Part shown: piece after piece, positions 1 through 9,053 of the stretch
Layout: every line of letters starts with the position of its first letter
How positions within the stretch are numbered: the first letter of the stretch is position 1
From: Microbacterium lacus
GTDB taxonomy: Bacteria; Actinomycetota; Actinomycetes; Actinomycetales; Microbacteriaceae
Reading direction: 5' to 3'
DNA: 64,000 nucleotides
NCBI RefSeq assembly: GCF_002812805.1
Contig: NZ_NMUM01000037.1
Coordinates: 27,579-91,578 of the forward strand
Program-made: the position numbers and the translations under genes
The notes under the pieces: model-generated
What the model was told of the DNA's origin: nothing
The model's database searches: none
What the model saw: only the letters and a program-made list of their open reading frames with translations

Positions 1-19
1 GAGCGCCCGCCGGGTGCCG

Positions 20-1318
20 CTATCTGTCCGAGCCCAGAGCCGCCCGGTGCAGTTCACCGTAGGCACGACCGACGGCTTCGGCGAGCGCTTCGACGCGCGG
101 CACCGCCGTGGGGTCGGTGCAGAACCCGATGCCGATCTCGTTGGCGTGCGAGATCGCCGCAATACGGAGGGCGTGGTGTGAGCCGGGTTCGGACGACGAG
201 AAGAGTCGGTCTACTCGACGCCCGGCCACCGCGACCGGAATCCGTGGCCCCGGCACGTTGGAGATGGCGAGACTGAACTCGCGAGGACTGTCGGCGACGC
301 GGTGCGCCACGGCATCCATGCCTGGGATCGCACCGAGGGCATGGAACAGGTCGTAGAGCAGCGACGCATCACCCGCCTGCTTCTCGGCACGCGTGCGAGC
401 GCTGATGCGATCGAGCCGCAGCAGCGGATCGGATGTCCCGAGCTCAAGATCGACGTTGATGAACGAGTCATGATTGCCCGCCGCCGACGCATCCTCGTCC
501 CGATGGTGCAGACTCACCGGCACCTGTGCCCTCAGATCGAGATGGGCGGCATGGGCACCGAGCCAGGCATCCAGTCCTCCCGCGACCGCGGCGAGCAGGA
601 CGTCGTTGATCGTGGCATGTTGCGGTCGGGATGCTCCGATCACCTTCAACCCGTCGAGGGGCGCAACGGCGAAGGCGACATCCCGCGCCGCCGTGATCGG
701 GCGGTCGAAGGGTGACTTGGAGCCCGGCTGGCCCAGCTCACGCGCGATGACTTCGGGCAGCCGGATCCACTCGTTCGTACCCGACGTCGATGGGTACACA
801 GGGGCGGGTGCTGCATCGCGCGGTGACGCATCGTGCCGTGACGCATCGTGCACATCGAGCAGGATCGCCTCGAGAAATCGCATCCCGGCGATGCCATCCA
901 CCATCGCGTGATGCATCCGTGCGGCGATCGCCTCGCTCCCGTCCGCGAGCGGACCGATTAGGTCGAGCGTCCACAGCGGCCGCGCGCGGTCGAGGTGCTC
1001 CGACATGAGTTCGCTCACCTCGCGGCGCAGGTCTTCGGGGGTCGCGCATTCCCCGCCCGCGCGACGGCGCACATGGTGGGCGATGTCGAAGCCTTCGGCC
1101 GCGACCCAGCGCGGCGCGCCTGCCCCGAGCTCCACACGCTGAGTTGCGCGCGGCTCCGCACCCAGCCGCTGGGCGACCGACGCACGCAGCGCCTCGAGAT
1201 CGAGCGGCTCGCCGGGCGCGAGGATCATCAGCTTGAGCGTGTGCCCCGTGAGTACCGACGATTCGAGCGCCAAGATGCGGGCGTCGTCCGCAGACAGGAA
1301 CTCACCGTCATCCGTCAC
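20..1318 (-). CDS. WS/DGAT-family O-acyltransferase
   Basis: Likely acyl-CoA-dependent O-acyltransferase of the wax ester synthase/diacylglycerol acyltransferase family, which makes wax esters or triacylglycerols at the membrane. The 432-residue product has the catalytic HHxxxDG motif (HHAMVDG, about residues 136-142), a PLW segment about 20 residues before it, and a later NDVLLAAVAGGL segment typical of the family. Family members usually have 450-480 residues, so this is slightly short. I chose the GTG at 1318 (VTDDGEFLS) because the open frame continues upstream but that part is arginine-rich and unlike the family. It diverges from the amidase gene across about 100 bp. The acyl acceptor cannot be told from sequence. 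Confidence 0.85.
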   Translation of the reverse strand: MTDDGEFLSADDARILALESSVLTGHTLKLMILAPGEPLDLEALRASVAQRLGAEPRATQRVELGAGAPRWVAAEGFDIAHHVRRRAGGECATPEDLRREVSELMSEHLDRARPLWTLDLIGPLADGSEAIAARMHHAMVDGIAGMRFLEAILLDVHDASRHDASPRDAAPAPVYPSTSGTNEWIRLPEVIARELGQPGSKSPFDRPITAARDVAFAVAPLDGLKVIGASRPQHATINDVLLAAVAGGLDAWLGAHAAHLDLRAQVPVSLHHRDEDASAAGNHDSFINVDLELGTSDPLLRLDRISARTRAEKQAGDASLLYDLFHALGAIPGMDAVAHRVADSPREFSLAISNVPGPRIPVAVAGRRVDRLFSSSEPGSHHALRIAAISHANEIGIGFCTDPTAVPRVEALAEAVGRAYGELHRAALGSDR

Positions 1319-1422
1319 GTCGGTCAGCCTATCGACGCCGCGCCGGGGGCCACGCGACGAAACATCGCCGACACACGGCACGCGAATACTGAGCGAGCGA
1401 ACCGAAGGCAGGAAGAAACACC

Positions 1423-2880
1423 ATGACAGAACGCCTTCACCTCGGTGGGCTCGATGCCACAGCGATGATCGAACTGATGAACCGCGGTGACGTGTCTGCG
1501 GCGGCCGTGATCGACGAGCATCTCGCGCTCGCGAGTGGCAGAGGCGCCGAGCTCTGCGCCATCGTCGCGCAGGATCCTGAGGCAGCACGCTCGGTGGCAC
1601 GGGCAGTGGACGAGGCACGCCGAAAAGGCGAGCCGCACGGCACCCTCGCGGGCGTGCCGATGACCGTGAAGGACTCGTTCGACGTGCGCGGCCTGCGCAC
1701 GACCCACGGACGTCTCTCCGATTCGCACGTCGCGACCGAGGATGCACCGGCGGTCGCCCGTGCTCGCGCCGCGGGCGCGGTGATCTACGGCAAGACGAAC
1801 GTGCCCGTCCTGCTTGATGACTACCAGAGCAGCAACCCCGACTTCGGGCGCACGCTGAATCCTTGGGATCCGGAACGCACTCCGGGCGGCTCGTCGGGGG
1901 GCTCGGCCGCCGCGATCGCCGCGGGGCTCTCGGCTCTGGAACTCGGCAGCGACCTGTCGGGCTCCATCCGAATGCCGGCCGCGTGGTGCGGGATCTTCGG
2001 ACACCGGCCGAGCAACGGCGTGCTATCGAAGATGGGACACCTGCCCTGGGCTGTCGACGGACTGATCGAGCCGCCCGTCTCCGTCGCGGGGCCGATGGCG
2101 CGGTCGGCGCGCGACCTGAGCCTGGCGTTCGAGGTGCTCGCCGGGCCTGCCCGCCTCGACGCGGTGGGCTGGCGTCTACAGCTCCCCCCGTCGCGCGTCG
2201 ACAGGCTGCGCGGCACGCGCGTGGGGCTCTGGGTCTACGAGCCGGCGGCGCCTATCGATGACGAGATGCGGATGGCTCTGCTCGACCTTGCCGACACGCT
2301 CCGCGCCGCGGGCTGCACGGTGGACGAGCTGACCAAACCCCCGGGCGCGGGTGCCGCGGGCCTCGAGCTCTTCGATCGCCTGCAGGGTGCCGAGATCGCG
2401 CACAGCTTGACCGACGACGATTGGAACACGCTCGTCGCGGCGGCCGCGGATACAGACGCTCCCGACAATAAGGCCGCACGCGCACTCACCCAGTCCGCAC
2501 GCACCGCCTGGCAGGACGCCGAGGCGCAGCGCGCGATCACCGCCGCATGGGGTTCGGTGTTCGACCGGTTCGACGTCGTGCTCGCGCCGGCGGTTCCGGG
2601 GGCCGCGCCCCGGCACGACGAGCGGCCCGGCGCCGAGCGGAGGTTGAATGTCGGCGGAACGGAGAATCCGGCTGCGGATGTCGTCAGCGCGTGGAGCCGC
2701 ATGGTGAACCTCGCGATGCTTCCCTCGACCGTGATACCCCTGGGGCCCGGCGCCGATACCGGAATGCCCCTGGGCGCGCAGCTGATCGGCCCGTACCTGG
2801 AAGATCGCACACCGCTGCGGTTCGCCGCCCTGATGGAAGCCGAGGGCATCATCGGCTTCACCCCACCGAACGGATGGTGA
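1423..2880 (+). CDS. Amidase (amidase signature family)
   Basis: Hydrolase of the amidase signature (AS) family, cleaving a carboxamide via a Ser-cisSer-Lys triad. The 485 residues show Lys83 in MTVKDSF, the glycine/serine signature GGSSGGSAAAIAAG at about 155-168 and the nucleophile Ser181 in GSDLSGSIRMPA. Length is normal. ATG at 1423 has an AGGAAG ribosome site 6-8 nt upstream. The stop overlaps the start of the next gene (ATGGTGA), so the two are probably translated together, and a joint role in amide or asparagine-like substrate breakdown is likely. The substrate is unknown; GatA is unlikely because gatC and gatB are not adjacent. Confidence 0.88.
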   Translation: MTERLHLGGLDATAMIELMNRGDVSAAAVIDEHLALASGRGAELCAIVAQDPEAARSVARAVDEARRKGEPHGTLAGVPMTVKDSFDVRGLRTTHGRLSDSHVATEDAPAVARARAAGAVIYGKTNVPVLLDDYQSSNPDFGRTLNPWDPERTPGGSSGGSAAAIAAGLSALELGSDLSGSIRMPAAWCGIFGHRPSNGVLSKMGHLPWAVDGLIEPPVSVAGPMARSARDLSLAFEVLAGPARLDAVGWRLQLPPSRVDRLRGTRVGLWVYEPAAPIDDEMRMALLDLADTLRAAGCTVDELTKPPGAGAAGLELFDRLQGAEIAHSLTDDDWNTLVAAAADTDAPDNKAARALTQSARTAWQDAEAQRAITAAWGSVFDRFDVVLAPAVPGAAPRHDERPGAERRLNVGGTENPAADVVSAWSRMVNLAMLPSTVIPLGPGADTGMPLGAQLIGPYLEDRTPLRFAALMEAEGIIGFTPPNGW

Positions 2881-4631
2881 ACGTCGTGTCCCCCGCCTCC
2901 TCCGATATCCCCGAGCCCATGGCCGCCGAGCACCTGCCCCGCATCGCGGTGTTCAGCGGCGCGAACGCGACGGTGCAGAACAGCGAGCCACTCATCACGA
3001 GCGACGCAGCCCGTCGCAAATATGGGCTGCCCCCACGCCGCAACCCCGACGGCACACCGCCCCGGCACGACATCGTGCGCCCGCAGCGCCTCGCCGCGCC
3101 CGTCACCGTGTACATCGAGGCGTACTCGGCGCATCCGCTCGAGCGCGACGCATCCGACCTCTACGCGCCACCCGACGGTTATGTGACTCCCGCAGGCGAC
3201 TTCGTGGCAGGGCGGATGTCTGAGGCCGACGTCCCGGTGTACGCGGTCACGATCGGTCCCGATGACGGGCTGTTCGCCCTGCCCTATATGGCACGCACGC
3301 GTGACGGCGGGGCCTGGGAGCAGGAGGGTATCGAGCCCCTCAGTCCCGCCGCGGAGAGCCGCCAGACCTTCTACCCCGACGCCTCCCGCATCTTCGAAGA
3401 GATCGACCGGTTCGGTCTCGACGAGAAGGGCGGCAACAACATGCTCGGCTCGAAGGGGCGCTACGACTTCGTGCGCGCGGCCCCGTCGGGCGGCTACGTG
3501 AACGGACTGGCCGCGTCGCAGCGCACCGACCGCGGCCTGACCGACGGCGACATCGCGCCGGAGGTGCGGGGCGAGGACTTCTTCGGGTATCGCCCGTACC
3601 ACCTGGCGCACGCGCCGGCGATGGCGACGCTCGCCCGGCTGACCAACATCGTGCAGTCGACGCTCGATCGCGGTGCCTATGAGGGCGCGATGTGGCTCGA
3701 AGACAGCGCGAGTGTGGAAGACACCGCCTACTGGCTGAATCTGCTCATCGACACGACCATCCCGTTCAGCTGCAACGCCTCGCAGCGGCCGCACGGGGCG
3801 CTTGCCAACGACGGCGATCGCAACCTCGTCGACAGCGTCGCCTACATCCGTTCGCGCATCTGGGCGGACACGCAGGGCGCCGATGCGATCGGTGTCGTGC
3901 TCGTGCAGGACGAGCAGATCTTCGCCGCGCGCGATGCGCAGAAGGCGGATGCTCGACCCGGCGGGTTCGTCGCGACCGGCGGGCACGGCGGCATCATCGG
4001 CACGATCGGCGCTCCGGGCGATCCCATGCTCACCTACCGCCCGGCCAAGGCGCACACGTCGCGCTCCGCCGTCAACCTGCGCCGCATTCCCAACGTCGTC
4101 CTCGGCGTGACGGCCGGACAGACCGGGGTGAACACGGTCGAGGTCCCCCTCAAGGATCCCGCGGGAATGCTGCTCGAGAGCGCCATCCCGAAGGTCACGA
4201 TCGCCAAGTATGCGCGCTACGGCATGGACGATTTCTCCGACTCCGCAGCCATGCAGGTCGAGATCCTGGCACGTATCGAGAAGAACCTCCAGAACTTCCC
4301 CCTCGCGGGTTTCGTGCTCGAGGGAATGGCTCCCTTCGGCATCGGCAACGAATCCGAGACGGCTGCGCTCGAACAGGCGGTGCTCCGCGGAATGCCCGTG
4401 GTGTGCGTCAACCGCGGCAACGCGGAGGGCATGGTCGGGGGCGGTCCGGGGCCCGCGTTCATCTCGGGCAGCAACCTCACCGCGACGAAGGCCCGGCTGC
4501 TGTTGATGGCCTGCCTCATGCGGTTCGGGGCACTGCCACCGGCTGCCGATCCGTCTGCTCCGACGGGTGAGGAGTGGCAGCGGATTCACGCGCGCGTGCG
4601 TGACTACCAGCAGGTTTTCGACACGCACTGA
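2874..4631 (+). CDS. Asparaginase-like amidohydrolase
   Basis: A 585-residue protein distantly related to L-asparaginases. Two stretches are recognisable: WLEDSASVEDTAYWLNLL followed by NASQRPHGALANDGDRNL (the asparaginase 'EDTAYFL...RP...SADG.NL' pattern), and VLEGMAPFGIGNESETAALE with VVCVNRG (the C-terminal 'G.GN.......L..A...G..VV...' pattern). The usual N-terminal TGGTI block is not obvious, and the protein is about 250 residues longer than an ordinary asparaginase, mainly at the N-terminus. The ATG at 2874 overlaps the amidase stop, which argues for coupling; GTG at 2877 or 2886 are alternatives. The exact reaction is not known. Confidence 0.7.
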   Translation: MVNVVSPASSDIPEPMAAEHLPRIAVFSGANATVQNSEPLITSDAARRKYGLPPRRNPDGTPPRHDIVRPQRLAAPVTVYIEAYSAHPLERDASDLYAPPDGYVTPAGDFVAGRMSEADVPVYAVTIGPDDGLFALPYMARTRDGGAWEQEGIEPLSPAAESRQTFYPDASRIFEEIDRFGLDEKGGNNMLGSKGRYDFVRAAPSGGYVNGLAASQRTDRGLTDGDIAPEVRGEDFFGYRPYHLAHAPAMATLARLTNIVQSTLDRGAYEGAMWLEDSASVEDTAYWLNLLIDTTIPFSCNASQRPHGALANDGDRNLVDSVAYIRSRIWADTQGADAIGVVLVQDEQIFAARDAQKADARPGGFVATGGHGGIIGTIGAPGDPMLTYRPAKAHTSRSAVNLRRIPNVVLGVTAGQTGVNTVEVPLKDPAGMLLESAIPKVTIAKYARYGMDDFSDSAAMQVEILARIEKNLQNFPLAGFVLEGMAPFGIGNESETAALEQAVLRGMPVVCVNRGNAEGMVGGGPGPAFISGSNLTATKARLLLMACLMRFGALPPAADPSAPTGEEWQRIHARVRDYQQVFDTH

Positions 4632-4699
4632 ACCGGCCGCAAGCGAACGGGAGGGGACGCGCCGCCCCCGGTGTCGGACGACCGCGCGATGATGGGGGC

Positions 4700-5818
4700 A
4701 TGCCCTTCGCAGACGAGCTCCTCGGCGCCGGGGTGGCACGCACGCTGACCCGGTCCATCCAGGACGCCATGCCCGGGCGGCAGCTCCGCGAGCTGCCCCA
4801 CGCTTCGGAATCGCTCGATGGGCTGTCGCTCCGGGAACGCGCGGACCTGCTGCGCGACGCCCTGCTGGCGGATGTCCCGGGCGATTACGCGACGCTCGCC
4901 CGAATCATCCGCTCTGCCGCCGCCCGCGACGCCGCCTTCACGGGTTGGTTGATCTGGCCCATCACCGGCGCCGTCGCCGCCCGCGCCGTCGACGAGGGGA
5001 CGGATGCTTCGTTCGACGACGCAATGGCACTGCTCTCCGAATTGACGGGTCGGCTGACCGCGGAGTTCGCGATTCGCACGCTGCTCCGTCACGACCTCGA
5101 TCGTGCCCTCGAGATCATCGCGGACTGGACCGCCTCACCGGACGAGCATGTGCGGCGGCTCGCGAGCGAGGGCACGCGCGCCTATCTGCCGTGGGCCGTT
5201 CGGGTGCCGGGGCTGCTTGCCCGGCCGGGGGTCACCGTCAGTATCCTGGACGCCCTGTATCGCGACGACAGCGAGTACGTGCGCCGATCTGTTGCGAACC
5301 ACCTCAACGATCTCAGCCGCGACTCCCCCGAACTCGTCGTCGTGACGGCGCGGCGCTGGCTCGACACGCCCGCACCCACGACACAGGCCCTGGTGCGCCA
5401 TGCGCTCCGGACCCTGGTCAAGCGCGGCGATCCGCAGGCTCTCGCCCTGCTCGGGTTCGCGCCGGCCACCGTTCAGATCGACGGGCCGTTCGTCTCCGAC
5501 ACCCGATTGCCGTGGGGAGACGAGGTCCGCTTCACCGCCGTCATCCGGAACACGGGAGCGGATGACGCTCGCCTGGTGGTCGACTACGTCGTGCACCATC
5601 GGCGCGCCAACGGCACGCTCAGCACGAAGGTCTTCAAGCTCGCGACCGCCGCTCTCGCCCCTGGCGAAGAGCTGGCGATCGACCGCCGGCACTCCTTCCG
5701 CGCGATCACCACGCGCCGCTACTACGCCGGCGAGCACGCCGTCGCGTTGCAGGTGAACGGGGTCGCGACGCCGTCCGCGACGTTCGAGTTACTGGCCCTC
5801 GCGGGCGAGCCAGCCTGA
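4700..5818 (+). CDS. AlkC/AlkD-like DNA alkylation repair protein (HEAT repeat plus Ig-like tail)
   Basis: Probable DNA glycosylase-like protein of the HEAT-repeat alkylation-repair superfamily (AlkC/AlkD). The first about 250 of 372 residues are helical repeats with the characteristic DEHVRRLASEGTR and DDSEYVRRSVANHLND segments. From about residue 255 (DPQALALLGF then VQIDGPFVS) the sequence turns into a beta-rich domain (VRFTAVIRNTG, YVVHHRRANG, FKLATAALAPGE) that matches the Ig-like C-terminal domain known from some AlkC proteins. There is no clear Shine-Dalgarno; GATGAT ends 6 nt before the ATG, suggesting a leaderless mRNA. It would remove 3-methyladenine-type lesions; activity is inferred from the fold. 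Confidence 0.75.
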   Translation: MPFADELLGAGVARTLTRSIQDAMPGRQLRELPHASESLDGLSLRERADLLRDALLADVPGDYATLARIIRSAAARDAAFTGWLIWPITGAVAARAVDEGTDASFDDAMALLSELTGRLTAEFAIRTLLRHDLDRALEIIADWTASPDEHVRRLASEGTRAYLPWAVRVPGLLARPGVTVSILDALYRDDSEYVRRSVANHLNDLSRDSPELVVVTARRWLDTPAPTTQALVRHALRTLVKRGDPQALALLGFAPATVQIDGPFVSDTRLPWGDEVRFTAVIRNTGADDARLVVDYVVHHRRANGTLSTKVFKLATAALAPGEELAIDRRHSFRAITTRRYYAGEHAVALQVNGVATPSATFELLALAGEPA

Positions 5819-5822
5819 GGGC

Positions 5823-5828
5823 GATAAT
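5823..5828 (+). promoter_or_regulatory. -10 box of a probable leaderless DUF1801 mRNA
   Basis: GATAAT (five of six to TATAAT) ends 6 nt before the ATG at 5835, so the start codon itself would sit at about +1. It lies just behind the stop of the AlkC-like gene. Confidence 0.5.
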
Positions 5829-5834
5829 GACGCG

Positions 5835-6257
5835 ATGAGCGAGATCAAGACGCGGGCGACGGATGCCGATGTCACCGCCTTCCTCGAGGCCGCGTCACCT
5901 CAGCGTCGTCGCGATGACGGGATGGCTCTCGCGCAGATCTTCCGTGAGGTGACGGGCGTCGATCCGGTTATGTGGGGTCCGTCGATCGTCGGATACGGCC
6001 GCTATCGCTACGCATCGCCCGTCAACCCACGCACCCACGGCGAGATGCCGAAAACGGGGTTCTCACCCCGCAAGTCGCAGCTCTCGCTCTACGGGCTCAA
6101 GGATCTGCCCGAGAGTGCCGCCCTACTCCCACAGCTCGGCACGTACACCGAGGGCGCCGGATGCCTATACGTGAAGAAGCTCGACGACATCGATCTCGAT
6201 GTGCTCCGGCGATTGATCGCCATTGCGTGGCAGCGCGGCGTCGACCCGACTCCCTGA
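5835..6257 (+). CDS. DUF1801 domain protein (intact copy)
   Basis: A 140-residue cytosolic protein of the DUF1801 family, whose function is not established. It shows the family core: QRRRDDGMALAQIFREVTG, MWGPSIVGYGRYRY, a TGFSPRKSQLSLY stretch and the C-terminal GAGCLYVKKLDDIDLDVLRRLI. The start follows a leaderless-type -10 box. A second, broken copy lies at 7605-7961 on the same strand, with the beta-helix lipoprotein gene on the opposite strand between them. Confidence 0.9.
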   Translation: MSEIKTRATDADVTAFLEAASPQRRRDDGMALAQIFREVTGVDPVMWGPSIVGYGRYRYASPVNPRTHGEMPKTGFSPRKSQLSLYGLKDLPESAALLPQLGTYTEGAGCLYVKKLDDIDLDVLRRLIAIAWQRGVDPTP

Positions 6258-6289
6258 GCCGGGCCGACGCCGCCGGAATGTCGCGCGGC

Positions 6290-7462
6290 CTAGGGTCGTC
6301 CGCCGCCGCCACCACCGCCGGCGCCGGCGCCGGCGCCACCCATCATCTGGCTCGACAGTTCCGTAACCTGCTCGCCGTTGACGATCAGGGTTCCACCCGA
6401 GAGCGTCCCCGTCCCGTCGAAGTCGGTTGCCGACTGCGCCGTGATGTCGATCGTGCCGCCCGTGATCGCGAGGTCACCGTTGCTGTCGATCGCGTCGGTG
6501 TCTCCCGAGCCCATCACGATCGTGATGTCTCCGCCGTTGATCGTGACGCTGAGGCCGCTCGTGACGATGGCCGAGGCTGCGGCGTTGATGCCGTCGTCGC
6601 TCGCGTTGACCGAGATCTCGCCGGCATCGATCACGATGACGGGCGCCTCGATACCTTCGACGGATTCGAGGATGTCGATGGTGCCGCCCGTGATCGTCAG
6701 CTGCTGCTCGGCCTTGACTGCGTCATCGCCCGTGGTGATCGTGATGCCACCACCAGAGACGACGAGTTGCCCCGCGCCAGCGTCGGTATCGTTGCTCGAC
6801 TTCATCCCGTCGCCGGCTGCATCGATCGCTATGGTACCGCCGCTGATCGTCAGCGAGTCGGTGCCGCGGATGCCGTCGTCGACACTTTCGACGGTGATGG
6901 TTCCGGACTCGATCCACAGGTCGTCCTTGCCGACGATGCCGTCGGCGAAAGTCGCGGTGACATCGAGCGAACCGGTGCCGGTGATGATCAGGTCATCGGC
7001 GGAGTAGATGGCACCGTCGATCTCTTCGTCGGTGCGTGTGGATGCGTCGGACACGGTGTTGGTCGTACCATCCGCTAGTTCGATGACTGTCGTTTCAGCG
7101 CTGTCGACCTGGATGGCGGCACCCGCGCTACTCGCGATCGTGACGCCGTTCAGGATGATTCGCACGTTCCCGTCCGTGTTGACCACAACCTGTCCCGTGG
7201 TGGATCCGCTGAGGACGTAGGTGCCCGTCTCGGTGATGCTGAGGCCGTCGTCCGTGAGCGCCACCTCTGTGGTCGGCAGAGCGCTCCAGTCGATGTCGCC
7301 GCTGGCGTTGCTCGTGTCCACCGCGATGGTCGAGCTGGACTCGATGGTCGATGCGGAGCTGGACGAGGTGCCCGTACTCGATGGGGTGGCGGTCACAGCA
7401 CATCCGGACACCAGGAGTGCGGAGGTCAAGAGGGCCGTTGCGGTCAGGGCGAGTCGTCTCAT
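6290..7462 (-). CDS. Secreted beta-helix lipoprotein, Cthe_2159-like carbohydrate-binding family
   Basis: A 390-residue exported lipoprotein. It begins with MRRLALTATALLTSALLVSGC, a signal peptide ending in the lipobox LVSGC, followed by a Ser/Thr-rich linker. The body is a run of short beta-strand repeats (for example GSLDVTATFADGIVGKDDLW, GTIAIDAAGDGMKSS, AGEISVNASDDGINA) typical of the right-handed beta-helix 'carbohydrate-binding domain-containing' family named after Clostridium thermocellum Cthe_2159. The tail is almost pure Gly/Ala. AAGGA lies upstream of the ATG at 7462. It probably binds polysaccharide at the cell surface; binding and calcium dependence are inferred from the family. 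Confidence 0.75.
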   Translation of the reverse strand: MRRLALTATALLTSALLVSGCAVTATPSSTGTSSSSASTIESSSTIAVDTSNASGDIDWSALPTTEVALTDDGLSITETGTYVLSGSTTGQVVVNTDGNVRIILNGVTIASSAGAAIQVDSAETTVIELADGTTNTVSDASTRTDEEIDGAIYSADDLIITGTGSLDVTATFADGIVGKDDLWIESGTITVESVDDGIRGTDSLTISGGTIAIDAAGDGMKSSNDTDAGAGQLVVSGGGITITTGDDAVKAEQQLTITGGTIDILESVEGIEAPVIVIDAGEISVNASDDGINAAASAIVTSGLSVTINGGDITIVMGSGDTDAIDSNGDLAITGGTIDITAQSATDFDGTGTLSGGTLIVNGEQVTELSSQMMGGAGAGAGGGGGGGRP

Positions 7463-7604
7463 GGTCGATCCTTGGGTCGTGTTTCCTTCGTGGCGGATCA
7501 CCACTCCACCGCGCGCCCCTATGCGGCTCCTTTGTGCCGTCTATGCCCCTGCGCTGGTTTGCAAAAGGGCCGGAGCGCTCCGCGGCTGCACCGCGGCTGC
7601 ACCG

Positions 7605-7961
7605 CGACGACGCCGCGACGACGGGCTGGCTCTCGCCGAGATGTTCCGAGAGGTGACCGGCGTCGATCCCGTTCTGTGGGGTCCATCGGTCGTCGGCTAC
7701 GGCCGCTACCATCACGCCTCGCCCGTCAACCCGCGCACCCACGGCGAGATGCCAAAGACGGGGATCTCGCCTCGCAAGGCTCAGCTGTCGCCGTACGGCC
7801 TGAAAGTTCTGCCCGAGGGCGCGGAGCTTCTCCCGCAGCTGGGCACATATACCGAGGGCGCCGGATGCATCTACGTCTAGAAGCTCGACGACATCGACCT
7901 CGGGGTGCTCAGACGCCTGATCGCCATAACGTGGCAGCGCAGCGACGACCCAGCACCGTAG
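7605..7961 (+). pseudogene. DUF1801 pseudogene (second copy, nonsense mutation, no start)
   Basis: Paralogue of the gene at 5835, similar over RRRRDDGLALAEMFREVTG through GAGCIYV. A TAG at 7878-7880 replaces the Lys codon of the intact copy (LYVKKLDD becomes IYV-stop-KLDD), and the reading frame then continues as KLDDIDLGVLRRLIAITWQR to a second TAG at 7959-7961. The first roughly 20 residues and any start codon are missing; upstream sequence is unrelated. It looks like an eroded duplicate. Confidence 0.85.
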
Positions 7962-7962
7962 C

Positions 7963-8553
7963 GTGGCGATCGTGACCACGCACGGTTCGCCCGATCTGGC
8001 CCGCCTACCCGAGTTCCTGACGCGCCTGATGGTCGGGGACAGCGACTCCCATGACGTCGCGCGCCTTCTTCTGGACGACGGGTGGGAGGTCGCGTCCTTC
8101 TGGGGTCCCGTACAGATGGACGTGTGGCTGCTCATCCTGCGGCGCGCGAAGCTCTGCGTTCGGTTCGGCATCGAACGGGGCTATTCCGACGGGGTCGGGG
8201 TGGGCAGCGTCGGGGTGGATGATGCCACCGCGGAGGGGCTTCCCGCATGGAATGATCTGCGGCCGTTCGGAGTCGTCGTGTTCGCGTGGGCGCGGGCGAC
8301 GGGGCGGAATCTGTCGTTCACGGATCCGGAGGATCTGGCGCGCGGGCATGGCGCCTACGCCGCCGTCTGCCTCGCCTGGCTGAGCGAGGGGAACGACGAG
8401 ACCGTAGACCGGGTCTACGAGGAGTGGCGCACTTTTCACCTGGCGCGCGGGATCCTTCGATCGAATTCGCGCGGCCGACCAGATGCGCAACACATCGAGG
8501 CACTCCACGCTGACGCGCTCATCGCGATGACAGCGGCGGCGCGTTCGCGCTGA
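7963..8553 (+). CDS. Hypothetical protein, 196 aa
   Basis: I do not recognise a family. The product is soluble, with a tryptophan- and aromatic-rich centre (WEVASFWGPVQMDVWLLILRRA, RFGIERGYSDG) and an acidic helical C-terminal part (EGNDETVDRVYEEWRTFHLARG). The GTG at 7963 directly follows the stop of the DUF1801 pseudogene; GTG at 7972 is equally possible, and neither has a clear ribosome site. Codon use looks native. It may be translated through read-through coupling from the former DUF1801 gene. Confidence 0.6.
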   Translation: MAIVTTHGSPDLARLPEFLTRLMVGDSDSHDVARLLLDDGWEVASFWGPVQMDVWLLILRRAKLCVRFGIERGYSDGVGVGSVGVDDATAEGLPAWNDLRPFGVVVFAWARATGRNLSFTDPEDLARGHGAYAAVCLAWLSEGNDETVDRVYEEWRTFHLARGILRSNSRGRPDAQHIEALHADALIAMTAAARSR

Positions 8554-8614
8554 GGGGCCGCCTGGGCGCTGTCGATCGGATCGTCCCAGGTTGGCGGGGC
8601 TGCACGCCCGCAAA

Positions 8615-8632
8615 CACCCGTTTACGGGATGC
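8615..8632. repeat. 18-bp motif, copy 1 (possible operator)
   Basis: CACCCGTTTACGGGATGC, with an internal CCCGT/ACGGG dyad, about 107 bp before the monooxygenase-fold gene. A 16/18 match recurs at 9054-9071 before the FMN reductase gene. Confidence 0.4.
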
Positions 8633-8738
8633 GGAGCCACCGGACGGCCGCGAAAGATGGGTGGAGACAAGCTCACGGGCACCGTCCACTTGTGTCCGCC
8701 AGGCCACAGCCCTGCCCCGGGAGCGAAGGAGTGCGACC

Positions 8739-9038
8739 ATGCTGACCAAGGCCCTTCTCGTGCGCCTCGAGGCACTGCCGGGCAAAGAGGAGCAACTCGC
8801 GGACTTCCTCATCGGTGCGCGGTCGGTGGTCATGGAGGAGCCGGGCACCATCGCGTGGTTCGCCATACGGTTCGGCCCCACGACGTTCGGTGTCTTCGAC
8901 GTGTTCCCCGACGACGAAGCTCGAGACGCCCACCTCGCCGGCGAAGTCGGTCAGGCGCTCGGCGCCAACACCGGCGTCCTTTTCAGCCAGGCTCAGATCG
9001 AACGGATCGACGTCCTCGCCGACAAGCTCCCGGCATAG
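8739..9038 (+). CDS. Antibiotic biosynthesis monooxygenase (ABM)-fold protein
   Basis: A 99-residue single-domain protein with a dimeric alpha/beta-barrel ABM fold: MLTKALLVRLEALPGKEEQL, then PGTIAWFAIRFGPTTFGVFDVF, then ARDAHLAGEVGQAL. Such proteins act as small monooxygenases or as quinone- or heme-interacting proteins; here the role is unknown. GAAGGAG sits just upstream of the ATG at 8739, which settles the start although the frame is open further 5'. It precedes an FMN reductase, a natural redox partner, and both genes have the same 18-bp motif upstream. Confidence 0.8.
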   Translation: MLTKALLVRLEALPGKEEQLADFLIGARSVVMEEPGTIAWFAIRFGPTTFGVFDVFPDDEARDAHLAGEVGQALGANTGVLFSQAQIERIDVLADKLPA

Positions 9039-9053
9039 CCGTCCATCACGAAG

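Noticed and set aside
1319..1747. N-terminal extension of the WS/DGAT gene up to 1747
   Set aside because: The extension is Arg/Ser-rich, overlaps the amidase on the other strand and has no family similarity; GTG 1318 begins the recognisable protein.
2235..4739. Very long open frame on the minus strand opposite the amidase/asparaginase genes
   Set aside because: It is a shadow of GC-rich coding sequence: arginine/histidine-rich, no domain, opposite two well-supported genes.
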